The position numbers and the translations under genes are program-made. Below are positions 1 to 11,064 of a stretch of 64,000 nt of DNA, piece after piece. Positions within the stretch are counted from its first letter, which is position 1. The number at the start of each line of letters is the position of its first letter. The DNA is from Gammaproteobacteria bacterium (GTDB lineage Bacteria > Pseudomonadota > Gammaproteobacteria > Pseudomonadales > Porticoccaceae). Location: contig JADJET010000019.1 of the NCBI GenBank assembly GCA_016708925.1, forward strand, positions 1 through 64,000. Reading direction: 5' to 3'. Under the pieces are notes generated by a model, which saw only the letters and a list, made by a program, of their open reading frames with translations, searched no databases and was not told where the DNA came from.

Positions 1-301
1 CGATTACATCGCAGCAGACAATCCGATGACGGGTTCAAGGAGCCTTGCAACAACCTGCAATTTTCGGTCTCCTTTGAATTTTGAGCGGGTAATGGGCGTT
101 ACGGTGGCCTGGGCTGTGGGCTGGCGAGTGGGCGTTTTCCGGCGGAGGGAACTTCGAGGCGCAGCTCCTGTGAGAGGTTGAACCCATGGCTGGAAGCAGC
201 GGTTGTGCATCCAGCCATGAGACATGGGCGGCGAGAGGCTGCCGCGCTGGAGAGGGCAGTAGGATGCCCGTCCCTTGAGAAACCCGGTGACTGGGGCTTC
301 G
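1..301. other. left edge, no recognisable gene
   Basis: I see no recognisable protein in any frame here. The stretch lies just upstream of the broken ISL3-type transposase and may hold the left end of that insertion sequence, but I could not match a terminal inverted repeat to the sequence after 1,584. Local sequence accuracy appears poor, which would hide a short gene or repeat end. Confidence 0.4.
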
Positions 302-1584
302 ATGATTCGCCAAGCTGTTCGAAGCCGTCCTGCATTACGTCCCCTCTCGGCAGCATCAAAGGCGTCGATTTCTACGCCGCCCAGAAGTCGTTGACCATCG
401 CGGTCGATTTCCCGCTCGCCGGCAGCCGTTTTGCGGCTGCGCCTGGCATCGAGGGCACCACCCGGCCTCCACGACACCGTGATCGCAGCGCTATCGGCAT
501 CTGAATCCCTTCCAACACGAGTGCCATCTGGAAGTCCGCGGGCCGCGAGTGCGGCTGCCCGACGGCGGCATTCCGGGCCGTGTCGAACCTGACTGGTCCG
601 GCTGGCTGGCCGGCTTCACGCTCACCTTCGAGGCGCTGGGATTGCGACCCCGTGCTGGAAACGAAATTCCCGCGTTGCGGCTCCGGCTGGTGAATCTTTC
701 CGCATCAGGTGGTGGCCATCTGCAAGCGCTACGTCGATCTGGGCGTGGCGCAGGCCGAGGACTCTGCCAGTCAAGCGTCTGGCGGCGGATGAGACTCGAA
801 GGCCCGCGGCCGCGACTACACTACCCCCGGGTCGCTGATGTTGAGCGAGCGTTTGGTGCCGTTCGTCACCGAGGGCCGGGGGCTGAGACGATCCGTGCCT
901 TTGCCGCTGACCTTACCGCCCACGGCGGCAGTAATCCTGAGGCCTAGGCGTTCATTTCCATCGACATGTCGCCCGCTCTCACTGGCGGGCGTGACCAAGC
1001 ATCCGCCCAATGCCCAGATCACCTTCGATAAGTTCCAAAATTTCCACGTCATCGCCCACGCCAGCACCGCTGGTGCCGATAAGATCGCCGGCGCATCGAA
1101 CAGCGGACTGATCCGAGCCTCCGGGCGTTGCGCTGGAAGCTTCCGTCCGACCAGGCGAGCCCGCGCTGGCGGCCCGCGCCGACTTCGATACGCTGATCGC
1201 CCAGTGATGAATTCGTCCGCGCAAGAGCTGCCCGGGCTTGGCTTATAAGGAGCCAGTTGCGCGAGATCCTCGAGCGCAAGCAGATCCATCGTCGCGCGCC
1301 ATGCTCCGGCAATGGGCGACCAATGTGATGCGCTCCAAGGTCGAGCCGATGAAGCGAGGTCGCCAGATGATCCGCCGTCAGCATCGAGGGGAGCATCGTC
1401 GCCTCGACTCAGATCTGCTTAGACTAACGGCTTCCTTTGAAGCCATTAACGGCCTCTTCCAGCCGCAAAGGGCAAGGCGCGCGGCTGTGGTAATTTTCCA
1501 CCATCCGCACAGTGGTCTTCCTGTTTGCCGGCAAGTTCGACTTCCGGCAAGATCAACTTCCATGCCGGCTTAACCCACTCCTGA
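302..1584 (+). pseudogene. ISL3-family transposase, heavily frameshifted
   Basis: This region encodes an ISL3-family DDE transposase, which moves its insertion sequence by cut-and-paste. Family-like segments appear in order but in changing frames: KLFEAVL and VDFYAAQKSLTIAVDF (about 315-420), FQHECHLEV (about 515), LAGFTLTFEAL (about 605), VVAICKRYVDLGVAQ (about 710), NAQITFDKF (about 1,010), REILERKQI (about 1,260), MLRQWATNVMRSKVEPMK (about 1,300) and EAINGLFQ (about 1,440). The total span of roughly 425 codons matches a full-length family member. I chose the ATG at 302 because it precedes the KLFEAVL segment, and a TGA at 1,582. The frame changes affect all neighbours to 8.9 kb, so I suspect sequence error rather than a dead element. 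Family assignment is confident, exact ends are not. Confidence 0.75.
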
Positions 1585-1711
1585 AATCTTTTAAAGACCC
1601 GCCCAGCCCATCCAATGAAGAGACCATCATGTTGACAATCGTCAGCATGCTGTTCCAGTGTGGCCGAATATCGCCTGACTAAACGTGCCCCACAATAACA
1701 GGAGCCAACCC

Positions 1712-2780
1712 ATGAAAGCCGCTGCATCGAAGCCTTCAACAAGCCTTTGTCATTCACGTTAACCGCCGGTTTTCCAAATGCGGGCCGAGGACGCGATCAT
1801 CAAGGTGGCTGCCAACGGCGTTCGCCGGTGCGACTGCGCGTCTGCGTCGGCGGATTTGGGGCTGGCCCGGCCTGCAACCGGAACTGCTGCACTCCACCGG
1901 CTATGAATCTGTCTATGAAGTGGGTGTCGGCGTCATCGCCGCAACCCCGGTTTGGCGAACGCGCCGGCGGTTCGTTCAACGGGCTGCGGTGAATCGGCTA
2001 ATGCGTTTCGCCGCCGGCCACCAGAACACCTGCGCCGAAGGCAATCTGGCCGTGGAGCCCCGCACTTCCGGCGGCTACGTACAGTACGCCCACATATCCT
2101 GGTGCCGATCTCAATCTGATCAATCTTCGCCGGAATCCGTGCCTTTTACCGACTGCCGCCAGCATGGGCCGCCTTCACAGCTCCTTCACGGCATCGTCTG
2201 GATCACGTTAAGGTCGCCGCCGCGGGAATGGGTGGCAACCATCCGGCTGCGGCGGCATCGGCCTCGCCGCCACCCAGATCGCCAACGCGCCACGGGCGCC
2301 AACGTGATCGCGAGGGTGGACATCAACGACAAGTCGCTGGAAGTCGCCCGCTGGGGATGGGCGCGGTGCACACCGTGAACGCCGCCAAGACCAACCCGCC
2401 GAGGCTACCAGGAGCTCACCGGCGGCGGCGCCCTAATGTCTCGGTGGATGCCCCTCGGCATTGCCACGACCTGCCCTGAACTCGATCATGAGCCTGCGCA
2501 AACGCGGTCGCCACCCGCAGATCGGCCTCACGACGCAAGCCGAAAGGGTTTCGTGTCGCTGCCGGTGGACCTGATCGTGGCGATGGAGCTGCAATTCATC
2601 GGCACCATCGGCATGCAGCCGCGCCGCTAAGCAGCGCAATGCCCAACATGGTGGAAAGCGGCAAGATGCGCCCGGGCGAGATGGGACCAACGTATTCCCC
2701 ATCGAGGAAAAAGCGTCCGGCGTGATCGAGGCGATGGCGAGCTTCGGCACCGTCGGCACCACCGTCATCGGTGGTGGAAT
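1712..2780 (+). pseudogene. zinc-dependent alcohol dehydrogenase, frameshifted
   Basis: This is a medium-chain zinc-dependent, NAD(P)-using alcohol dehydrogenase that oxidises alcohols to aldehydes or ketones in the cytoplasm. Segments in several frames read as one protein: an N-terminus near MKAA, EDAIIKVAANGV (about 1,785), AGHQNTCAEGNLAVEP of the structural-zinc lobe (about 2,017), a Rossmann stretch GCGGIGLAATQIANA (about 2,247), NVIA and VDINDKSLE (about 2,302), DLIVAMELQFIGTIGMQP (about 2,570) and a C-terminal GVIEAMASFGTVGTTVI. The 355-codon span is usual for the family. The ATG at 1,712 follows a GGAG ribosome site. The substrate cannot be told. Frame changes are shared with neighbouring genes and are probably sequencing errors. 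Confidence 0.8.
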
Positions 2781-2787
2781 ACCGCTG

Positions 2788-3841
2788 TCATTCACTGCGC
2801 TTCCTGTCAGCGTGGGAACCGGTGAATGCGGCCGGAAGCCGCCGGATATCCTCCAGGTCGGCGGCGATCCGCCGGCACCGGGGTGGGGACGCCTGGCGAA
2901 GATGGCATCGGAGGCGCCACGCAAAGGTTTTGCGATGGCGTCGGCAATCTCTCGTCGGCGGGCCAATCGACGCAAACAGGTTCACCACGTCATCGGGATT
3001 TCCGCCGCGATCCTGTCCACTGCCCGGGGCCTTGGTCATATGCGGTTGAGCTTGGCGCCCAGCTCCATCGGCCGTGTTGGCGAGCACCCGGCGAATAGGC
3101 GGGCGTGTGGACGCTAAGAACGCCACCGATAGCGCACCCATCGACCATCCGGCGACGGCCCCCGTCATCCGCCGGTGGCGATATAACCGCCACCCGGAGA
3201 TTTTCAGAAATGTTCCGCCGACGTCCGCCACGCGCGCCCAGCCGGTGGCGAGTTCCAGCAACTCCACCTGCTCCTCAGATAGGTATAGGTCAGAACGGAT
3301 GCAGACGCACGCCGGTAGACTTCCTTGCGGCCACGCGCATCGCCGGGCCCAGCAGCGATGGCGGTGACGGCGGGCGGCGGTCCCGGGAAATCTTCGGGAA
3401 TGAAATTGGCGTCATCAGCAGAAACGGTGATGCTCGTCGGCGACGAAACGGCATGGCGCGCCTCACCTTTCCAGCAGGCCCAGATCGCACTGCAGCGCAT
3501 GTACATATTCGCGCGTAGCAGCCGCGCGCCGGCGCCGACCAGAACACTGAAGCGATGCTCGTTGCGGAGCCGATCTGGCTGCCCAGCCCCAGCACCCGCG
3601 CCCGGGCGCCGCCGCCTGAAGTCCAACCCGCGTTGGCGACCACCAGGGACTGCGGGCAAGGCGATGGCGATGCCGGATCATCTCCACGCGCTCCGGGTGA
3701 CGGTAGCCGACTGCCAGCGGCAGGTACGGCTCCCGGGCGTTCTGCCGGTCGTGATGCGTCGTAGCCGGCCCGTCGATGGCGCGCGCCGCCGCCGGCAACT
3801 TCTGCGCAGATGATCCTGGGAATGGTGGTAAAGACTTTCAT
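2788..3841 (-). pseudogene. LLM-class flavin-dependent oxidoreductase, frameshifted
   Basis: This is a luciferase-like (LLM class) TIM-barrel oxidoreductase that would use reduced FMN or F420. Reading the minus strand from the ATG at 3,841 gives MKVFTTIPRI, then in other frames EPYLPLAV, VVANAGW, VLGLGSQI, AIWACWKGEAR, FIPEDFPGPPP, TGVRLHPF, LATGWARV and a C-terminal DIRRLPAAFTG before a stop at 2,788. The 350-codon span fits the family, and the segment order resembles the F420-linked TIGR03617-type members. It is convergent with the alcohol dehydrogenase, about 8 bases apart, and divergent from ispB. The substrate is unknown. Frame changes look like sequence error. Confidence 0.75.
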
Positions 3842-4085
3842 GGGAAACCCCGCACTGTGCGAAAACAGTGGCAGGCTGTCGGATTGCCTGCGACTTGACC
3901 GGGCCAGGTCTGGAAGCTTACCTCGAAAGCCACGGCTTTTCACCGCAGCGCGGCAGGGTGTTCCCGGCGGTCGCTGCGCGACGAACTTTGGTCCCCGCCA
4001 ACCGGGTTTTCGCACCTGGTTTTCGCCGGACTGCCGCCGAGCCACACCTAGCATTCCGCGCCTCCCCGCCGCGCCGTTGTGCTCC

Positions 4086-5057
4086 ATGCTGCCATTTCTG
4101 GACGCGTCAACCAAAATCCGACATGGAAGCGGCAACAGCCCATCATCACTGAACTGAATTCCGACGTTCGGTCTGAGTCGAGGAAATTGGCACCTACCTG
4201 ATTGACGGCGAAGGAAGCGCCTGCGCTTCCATTGGCGGCCCCTGCTGAGCGCCCGCGCCTGCGGGTTGCGACAGCGACCAGCGGCGTGTTGACGGCCACG
4301 GTGATCGGCACTGATTCACACCGCGACTCTGTTGTACTGACGACGTAGTGGACCCCTCGGAGTTGCGCCGCGGCCGCCTTCACCGCCAACAACCAGTACG
4401 GCAATGCGGCGACGGTTCTGGTGGCAGATTTTCTGTATTCCCGCCTTTCAACTCATGGTGCGCATCAACGCACTGGCGGTTATGCGTGTTGGACCGATAC
4501 CACCAACACCATTTCCGAGGGGTGAGGTCCATAACTGCTCAATGCCGGCAACGCCCAACTCGACGAGCCGGGATATACCGAAGCGATCCGCAAGAAGACC
4601 GCCGAGCTGTTTAGGCGGCGGCCCAGACTCGGCGCCCCTGCTCGCCGGCGCCGACCACCACCGTTGTCACGGCGTTGCAAACTACGGGCATCACCTCGGC
4701 ATGGCGTTTCAACTGGTGGATGATGCCTCGACTACGGCGGCGACGCCGGGCAACTGGGCAAGAACATCGGCGACGATCTGGCCGAAGGCAAGATGACGCT
4801 CCCTGATCCAGCGTTGCGCGCACCGCGCCGCACGCCGACGCCACCCCTGATCCGCGACGCCGTGCCAACCGCCGGCGCTGCGCTGCCCGAAGTCCTGCGC
4901 ATCGTCGGCGCCTGTGGGCGCCTCGACTACACCTGACCCGTGGCGCGCCAGCAGGGGCGGGCGCGGGCAGCGCTCGCGCCACTGCCGGCATCGCCACAAC
5001 AACAGGCATTGTGCGGAACTCGCGGAATTTGCCGCACATCGCGACTGGAGACAGTAG
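4086..5057 (+). pseudogene. ispB: octaprenyl (polyprenyl) diphosphate synthase, frameshifted
   Basis: IspB makes the long isoprenoid tail of ubiquinone by adding isopentenyl units to farnesyl diphosphate. Frame-shifted segments include ELNSDV, SELRRGR after the first aspartate motif (about 4,355), LNAGNAQLDEPGYTEAIRKK (about 4,540), the second aspartate motif region GMAFQLVDDA (about 4,700) and GDDLAEGKMTLP (about 4,770), ending in ELAEFAAHRDW with TAG at 5,055. A span of about 323 codons equals the family length. The start at 4,086 is a best guess. The 244 bases before it, divergent from the LLM gene, hold no other recognisable gene. This gene is normally essential, so the many frame changes argue for sequence error. 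Confidence 0.8.
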
Positions 5058-5082
5058 CGCCCCTGCACCGCGACCCAGCACC

Positions 5083-6691
5083 ATGCCCCTGCGACCCACC
5101 ATCGACAAGCAGCGCCGCCGGCGCGCCTCCGCGCAGAGCGCAAGCTTTGCCGGCACCACGCTCAACGACCTGTTCGCCGCTGATCCAGCGCGCGGCGAAA
5201 GCGCCGCCACGCGACCGCGGCGGGCATCTACCTCGACTATTCAAGAACCATTTCACCGACACCACGCTGAGTTTGCTGGAGGAACTCGCCGCCGTCGCCG
5301 AACTGCCAGAGCATATCGTGGCGCTGTTCGCCGGCGCGCCGGTAAACCGCTCAACAGCGTGCCCCGCCCTGCGCCGCGCTGGCGCGGCGCGGCGCTCGAT
5401 GCCGCCATCGGCCGCGAGATAGAAAGCCGGACACGGATGCTGGCGCTGGCACGGGCGCTGCGGGCGGGTGAAATCCGCGGCGCTACCGGGCGGGTCATCA
5501 CCGAACCGGTGCATCTCGGTATCGGCTCCGGCTGGGACCGGTCCACGCGCGGGTGGTCCCGGCCTTTGCCGGAACGCTTGCGCCGTCTCCGCGCGTCCAT
5601 TTCGTTACATCCCTGGACAACACGCGCTTGCCGCCGTCCCGCGCACTGCGTTCCCGCGACCACCTTGTTTGTACTGGCGTCGAAAAAGCTCTCGACCCGA
5701 CCTGTCGAATGCCGACTGGCGCGACGCTGGCCGGCGCAGCTGGGATTGCCGCGGACCACATCGGCAGGCATTTCGCGGCAATCACCAGCAAGCTGGAACG
5801 AGCCAGGCCCGGGGCATCGCCGACGACCGCATCCCTACCTGGGCGAAGGGATCGGCGGCCGCTATTCGCTGTGGTCAGCCATGGGACTGCCGATTGCCGT
5901 TGCGCTCCCCGGACCGGACATCTTTACCGAGCGTCGCCGGCGCCAATGCCATGGACCAGCACTTTCGCACGCGGCATCCTTGCGCACCAACTGCCGATAC
6001 CGCATGGACTGCTGAGCGTTTGGCAGATCAATTTCTGGCTTTCCACGGCACCGCGCCGTACTGCCCTGCACGGCCTGCGCCATCCGCCCGATTATTTGCA
6101 GCAACTGATGATGGAAAGCTCGGGCAAGCGGGTTGCTCAGGACGGCCGCGAACTCACCATCCAGACCGGGGCGATCATTTGGGGCAGCGGGGAGACCAAC
6201 GGTCAACATCTTCACCAACGGCTGCCAGGGCACGCAAACCGTGCCGGCGGACCATCGCCACCGCGATTCCGCACTGTGACGCGGAGCGCTTCCACACAGC
6301 CTACGCCAACTGCCGGCGCAGGCCGGGCGCTGATGGTGAGCCAGGATCGCGCCACGCGGGAGAAGGAGTTACTTGCGGCCGGACACTCCGGCGCGGAGGC
6401 CTTTTCTGGCTTCCCACCGGGAAGTGCCCGGCGATCGCCCGAGCAACACGCTGGTGCTCCGCCGCCCACGCGCCCCGCCTGTCTAGGCGCTTGCTGGCGC
6501 TCCACGAACACAGCGTCTGTGTGCAGGTGTGGGCTGGGGTATCAACGCGTTCGACCAGTGGGGCGTCGAATTGGCAAGCAGGCGGCGAGTGCGATCGGCG
6601 CGGCACTGGTCGGCGCGGACGCGAGCGCCTACGACACTCCACCCGCGCCCTCATGGCGCGGTGGAACAGCGCGGGTGCGCGTTCAGACTGA
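5083..6691 (+). pseudogene. pgi: glucose-6-phosphate isomerase, frameshifted
   Basis: Pgi interconverts glucose 6-phosphate and fructose 6-phosphate in the cytoplasm. Segments across all three forward frames spell the enzyme: FAGTTLNDLFAADPARG (about 5,150), KNHFTDTTLSLLEELAAVAE (about 5,240), LARALRAGEIRGATGRVI (about 5,455), ADHIGRHFAAITSKLERA (about 5,755), GGRYSLWSAMGLPIAVAL (about 5,860), QLMMESSGKRV (about 6,100), TIQTGAIIWG, then GINAFDQWGVEL (about 6,540) and the C-terminal ALMARWNSA. The span of about 536 codons is normal. It follows ispB by 25 bases and converges on the phosphomannomutase gene, consistent with feeding hexose phosphate to that enzyme and to GalU. Frame changes are probably sequencing errors. 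Confidence 0.85.
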
Positions 6692-6711
6692 TGCGCTGTC
6701 CGCGCGGCGCG

Positions 6712-8066
6712 CTAATGGACCGTTTTTTCCAGCCACCATCCGGGAACGCCAGCAGCTCGGCGGTTTTTCCACCATCAGCGCATGATCGCCGCGACTCTCC
6801 ACATTCAGGCGCACCGGCTCGGTGTTCGACATGCGCACATTGAAGCGCCAGTCCGCGAAGCTGATGCCGATGCCGTCCATGGTATCGAGCACGCCGCCTC
6901 CGCTCCCGTAGCGGCGAGCGATGGCGTCGAGCACCGCCTGCGGATCGGCGACCGGGCGGTTGATTTCGCCACTCACCGGATAGGCGCTGACGCTCCTCCA
7001 ACAGTTCGGACAGCGGCTGCCGGCGCCGGACAACAATTCCACCACCAGCAGCCAGGGTCATGCCGCTGTCGCAATAGGCGAAGTCGCGAAAATAATGGTG
7101 CGCTCATCTCACCGCCGTAGAGAGCGTCGTTATCGCGCATCACCTGTTTGATGAAGGCATGGCCGGTGCGGCTCTGCACCGCCCGGCCGCCGAACTGGGC
7201 GACGATGTCGGTGGTGTTCCAGATCAGGCGCGGGTCGTGCACGATGGCGCCGCCGCCGTACTTGCGCAGAAAGGCTTCCGCGAGCAGGCCGACGACGTAA
7301 TAGCCCTCGACGAAATCGCCGCGCTCGTCGAAGAAGAAACAGCGATCGAAGTCGCCGTCCCAGGCGATCCCCAGATCCGCACCGCTCGCACGTACGACGT
7401 CGGCGGTCGCCGCGCGGTTTTCTTCGAGCAACGGGTTGGGCACGCCGTGGGGAAAGTGACCGTCGGGCGCGTGCTGGAGCTTGATGAACTCCAGCGGCAG
7501 ATGCGGCTCCAGCAGATCGATGACGGCGCCGGCACCGCCGTTGCCCGCATTGACCACCACCTGAGCCGCAGCGCGATTTATCCACATAGGACAACAGGTG
7601 GTCGATATAGGCGCTCTTGTCAGCGGCATGGCGCAGCGTGCCGGCGCGCAGCCGCCGGAAAATCCGCCGCCTCCGCCAGCGCCTGGGATCTCGGCAGCCC
7701 GCATCGCACGCTGATCGGACGCGCCCCTTCGCGCACGAACTTCATGCCATTGAAGTCCTTGGGATTGTGGCTGGCGGTCACCACCAAGCCGCCGTCGTAG
7801 CCGCCGTGGAAGGTCGCGAAGTAAATTTCCTCGGTACCGCACTGGCCGATATGCACCACATCGCAGCCGGCATCGCGAATGCCTGCCACCGCCGCGTCGC
7901 ACAGCGCCGGGCTGGTCAGGCGGATGTCGTGGCCGACAACAAGGCTGCGCGCGCCCAGATAGACCGCGAAAGCGCGACCGATGCGGTAGGCGATCTCTTC
8001 GTTCAACTGCTCGGGAACGCGACCGCGCACGTCGTAAGCTTTGAAGCAGGTGAGTGCCGACATCAT
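6712..8066 (-). pseudogene. phosphomannomutase/phosphoglucomutase, frameshifted
   Basis: This enzyme interconverts 6-phospho and 1-phospho hexoses for sugar-nucleotide synthesis (CpsG/ManB or AlgC type). The N-terminus from 8,066 reads CFKAYDVRG, then GCDVVHIGQCGTEE and the phosphoserine loop VVTASHNPKDFNGMK (about 7,770). After a frame change come NPLLEENRAATADVV, the metal loop AWDGDFDRCFFFDE (about 7,340), VQSRTGHAFIKQVMR (about 7,150), ALYGGEMSA, DTMDGIGISF and the C-terminal phosphate site SNTEPVRLNVESR (about 6,810). Its ATG overlaps the galU stop, so the two form an operon making 1-phosphates and UDP-glucose. Length is normal. The interrupted frames are probably sequence error. Confidence 0.82.
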
Positions 8067-8889
8067 TTGCGTCCTTGAGGATAGATGTTCTGATAGACGT
8101 GGTTGGTGGCATCGACAAAGCCACCGACGCTGCCGCAGCCAAAGCGCTGACCCTGAATTTGTAGGCCAGCACTTTGCTGGTCCGGGGCCAGCGTCAGCAA
8201 CGCGTCGGTAAGCTGGACTTCGCCGTTCTTGCCCGGCGGCGTGTGGCGCAAGACTTCAAAAAATGAACGGCGACAGGACGTAGCGGCCGATGATGGCGAG
8301 ATTGCTGGCGCCTCGCTCGGCGCCGGTTTTCCACCATGTCGGTGACGCGGTAGAGGCCGGGTTCTTCCTCGACACCGGCAATGATGCCGAATTTCGACAC
8401 GTCCTTTTCTTCGACTTCCGGATCGCCACCACGGTACTGCCGGTACGTCGATAGATATCGACCAGCTGCGCCATGACCCTGATGTCATCGTTGAAGCACA
8501 GGTCATCCGCCAGAATCACCCCGAACGGCTGATTGCCCCCAGCAACTCGCCGGTGAGGATCGCGACTGAGTCCTTTCATTTCAGTTGCCGGGTTGACGCG
8601 AAGCGGCCGCTGTTGATCACCTTGCGGATTTCGATCAGGTAATCTTCCTTGTCGGTGCCGGCGATCTGATGCTCGAGCTCGTAGCTGATGTCGAAGTGAT
8701 CGTGAATCGAGCGCTTTGCCGCGGCCGGTGACAAAGCAGATTTCGTTCAGTCCGGCCGCCAGCGCCTCTTCAACGCCGTACTGCACCAGGGGTTTGGTGA
8801 CCACGGGCAGCATTCTTGGGCATGGACTTGGTGGCGGGCAGGAAGCGGGTTCCATACCCGGCGACCGGAAACAGGCATTTCTTGATCAT
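8063..8889 (-). pseudogene. galU: UTP-glucose-1-phosphate uridylyltransferase, frameshifted
   Basis: GalU joins UTP and glucose 1-phosphate to give UDP-glucose for envelope polysaccharides. The N-terminus from the ATG at 8,889 reads KKCLFPVAGYGTRFLPATKS, the nucleotide-binding signature. Later segments in other frames are VTKPLVQYGVEEALAAGLNE (about 8,800-8,740), FGVILADDLCFND (about 8,520), MSKFGIIAGVEEEPGLYRVTD (about 8,400) and GKNGEVQLTDALL (about 8,240). The 275-codon span matches the family. Its stop overlaps the start of the phosphomannomutase gene (ATGA). This is the last frame-disrupted gene before the clean sequence begins, with an evident lost base near 8,815. Divergent from fabA. 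Confidence 0.85.
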
Positions 8890-9101
8890 GGCAGTTCCTT
8901 TGACGGGCGATTGCGGTCGAACTCCAGCACCGCTGCCGTGCCCGGAGTCGTGCGCCACGGTGGCGCGGGCGGCTATTAACGCAGCATTTGCGCGTTTGCA
9001 TATGGCCCGCGCGGAGAAAGCCAAGGGCTCACAATGGCTCCCTGCGGGCGGGTCGCAGGTCGCGTAAAATGGCTGACACATAACGGCAACCCGAGAAACC
9101 G

Positions 9102-9662
9102 ATGCCCGCTCCAACGTCCACCTCTATCCAGGAAGACACTGCCATCCGCGGCCGGCGGAGGAGCTTCACGCGCGATGAGCTGCTGGCTTGCGCGCGCGGG
9201 GAACTGTTTGGCGCCCATGCGGCACGCCTGCCCGATGGCCAGATGCTGCTGGTGGACCGGATCACGCATATCGACTCGACCGGCGGTACGCATGGCAAGG
9301 GCCAGGTGATCGCGGAACTCGATATCAATCCCGATCTGTGGTTCTTTGGCTGCCATTTCATCGGCGACCCGGTGATGCCGGGCTGCCTGGGTCTCGATGC
9401 CCTCTGGCAACTGACCGGATTCTTTCTCACCTGGCGCGGCAACGACGGTCACGGCCGCGCGCTCGGCTCCGGCGAAGTGAAGTTTTTCGGGCAGGTACTG
9501 CCTACTGCGGGGAAAGTGACCTACCGACTCGACATTTCACGCATGGTTGAGCGCAAACTGGTGATGGCCATCGCCGACGGCTCAATGGCGGTGGATGGCC
9601 GCGAAATCTACACCGCCAAGGATCTTCGGGTGGGTATTTTCAAATCCACCGACAACTTTTAG
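9102..9662 (+). CDS. fabA: 3-hydroxydecanoyl-ACP dehydratase/isomerase
   Basis: FabA dehydrates 3-hydroxydecanoyl-ACP and isomerises the trans-2 product to cis-3, the branch point of anaerobic unsaturated fatty acid synthesis. The 186-residue protein carries the catalytic histidine in GCHFIGDPVMPG (H85) and aspartate D99 in LGLDAL, with the same spacing as H70 and D84 of E. coli FabA. The N-terminus is about 15 residues longer than usual, so a later start is possible. It is the first uninterrupted gene after the damaged first 9 kb and lies 65 bases upstream of fabB, almost certainly one operon. Confidence 0.96.
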   Translation: MPAPTSTSIQEDTAIRGRRRSFTRDELLACARGELFGAHAARLPDGQMLLVDRITHIDSTGGTHGKGQVIAELDINPDLWFFGCHFIGDPVMPGCLGLDALWQLTGFFLTWRGNDGHGRALGSGEVKFFGQVLPTAGKVTYRLDISRMVERKLVMAIADGSMAVDGREIYTAKDLRVGIFKSTDNF

Positions 9663-9727
9663 CGGCACCCGGCTTCCCTTACAATGCCGGCCAATTTCCC
9701 GCCCCACAACCACCCGAGAGGCACTCC

Positions 9728-10948
9728 ATGAGACGAGCGGTAATTACCGGCATGGGGGTGGTGTCATGCCTGGGCAATGATGTCGAAACCGTTGTCCGTT
9801 CTCTGCGCGAGGGCACATCCGGCATTCGCCCGATGCCCGTTTATCGCGAGATGGGGATGAAGAGCCAGATCGCGGGACAGATCGATCTGGATCCCACGGA
9901 TCTCATCGACCGCAAACATCTGCGCTTCATGAGCACGGCGGCGGTCTATGGCTATGTCGCGATGCAACAGGCCATCACCGACTCCGGCCTCTCGGAGGCG
10001 GATGTCTCCAATCCCCGCACCGGCATCATCATGGGTTCCGGCGGTATCTCCGGGGAAAAATTCCTCGAGTCGGTGGACACTCTGCGCGAGAAAGGTGTGA
10101 AGCGCATCGGGCCCTACCGCGTCACCCAGATCATGAGCAGCACGGTGTCGGCCTGCCTGGCCACGCCGTTCCACATCAAGGGGCTCAATATCAGCATTTC
10201 TTCCGCCTGCGCCACCAGCGCCCATTGCATTGGCTCGGCGGTGGAGCAGATCCAGCTCGGCAAGCAGGACATCCTGTTCGCCGGCGGCGCGGAGGAAGAG
10301 CACTGGTCGATGGTCAGCATGTTCGACGCCATGGGCGCGCTGTCGACCCGCTTCAACGACACGCCGGAACGTGCCTCGCGGCCCTATGACCTGGACCGCG
10401 ACGGCTTCGTGATGTCCTGCGGCGGCGGCTGTTTCGTGGTCGAGGAGCTCGAACACGCGCGCGCGCGCGGCGCCACCATTTACGCCGAGATCGTCGGCTA
10501 CGGCGCCACCTCCGACGGTTACGACATGGTCGCACCCTCCGGCGAAGGCGCGGTGCGCTGCATGCGCCAGGCGCTCGCGACGGTGAATGGTTCGATCGAC
10601 TACCTCAACACCCACGGCACCAGCACGCCGGTGGGCGACGTCAAGGAAATCGGGGCCATTCTGGAAGTCTTCGGCCCCCAGACGCCGCCCATCAGCTCGA
10701 CCAAGTCGCTGTCGGGGCATTCACTGGGCGCGGCCGGGGTGCATGAAGCCCTGTTCAGTCTGCTGATGATGCGCCACGGCTTCATCGCCGCCTCGGCCAA
10801 TATCGACAACCTCGATCCCGCCGTCGCCGGGGCCAACATCGTCCGGCAGCGTATCGACGGCGTCGAACTGGAGCGGGTGATGTCGAACAGCTTCGGCTTC
10901 GGCGGCACCAACGCCAGCCTGGTATTGCAGCGGTATCGCGGCGACTGA
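9728..10948 (+). CDS. fabB: beta-ketoacyl-ACP synthase I
   Basis: FabB condenses malonyl-ACP with the acyl chain and is needed to elongate the cis-unsaturated intermediate made by FabA. At 406 residues it has the thiolase fold with nucleophile C161 in SSACATSAHC, and histidines in NTHGTSTPVGD and KSLSGHSLGAAG that complete the Cys-His-His triad. The C-terminus has the usual SFGFGGTNAS loop. The start at 9,728 is preceded by GAGAGGCACTCC. It forms the classical fabAB pair typical of Gammaproteobacteria. Confidence 0.97.
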   Translation: MRRAVITGMGVVSCLGNDVETVVRSLREGTSGIRPMPVYREMGMKSQIAGQIDLDPTDLIDRKHLRFMSTAAVYGYVAMQQAITDSGLSEADVSNPRTGIIMGSGGISGEKFLESVDTLREKGVKRIGPYRVTQIMSSTVSACLATPFHIKGLNISISSACATSAHCIGSAVEQIQLGKQDILFAGGAEEEHWSMVSMFDAMGALSTRFNDTPERASRPYDLDRDGFVMSCGGGCFVVEELEHARARGATIYAEIVGYGATSDGYDMVAPSGEGAVRCMRQALATVNGSIDYLNTHGTSTPVGDVKEIGAILEVFGPQTPPISSTKSLSGHSLGAAGVHEALFSLLMMRHGFIAASANIDNLDPAVAGANIVRQRIDGVELERVMSNSFGFGGTNASLVLQRYRGD

Positions 10949-11064
10949 GCCTGACCGGCTGCTCAAGCCCCGGCGGGCACCACCTGCTCCGCTGCGCATT
11001 GCTGGCTCCCTCGCAACGTTTTTTTCAGCAGTCGGTTAACCGTGTAACAACACCGGAACGCGGC

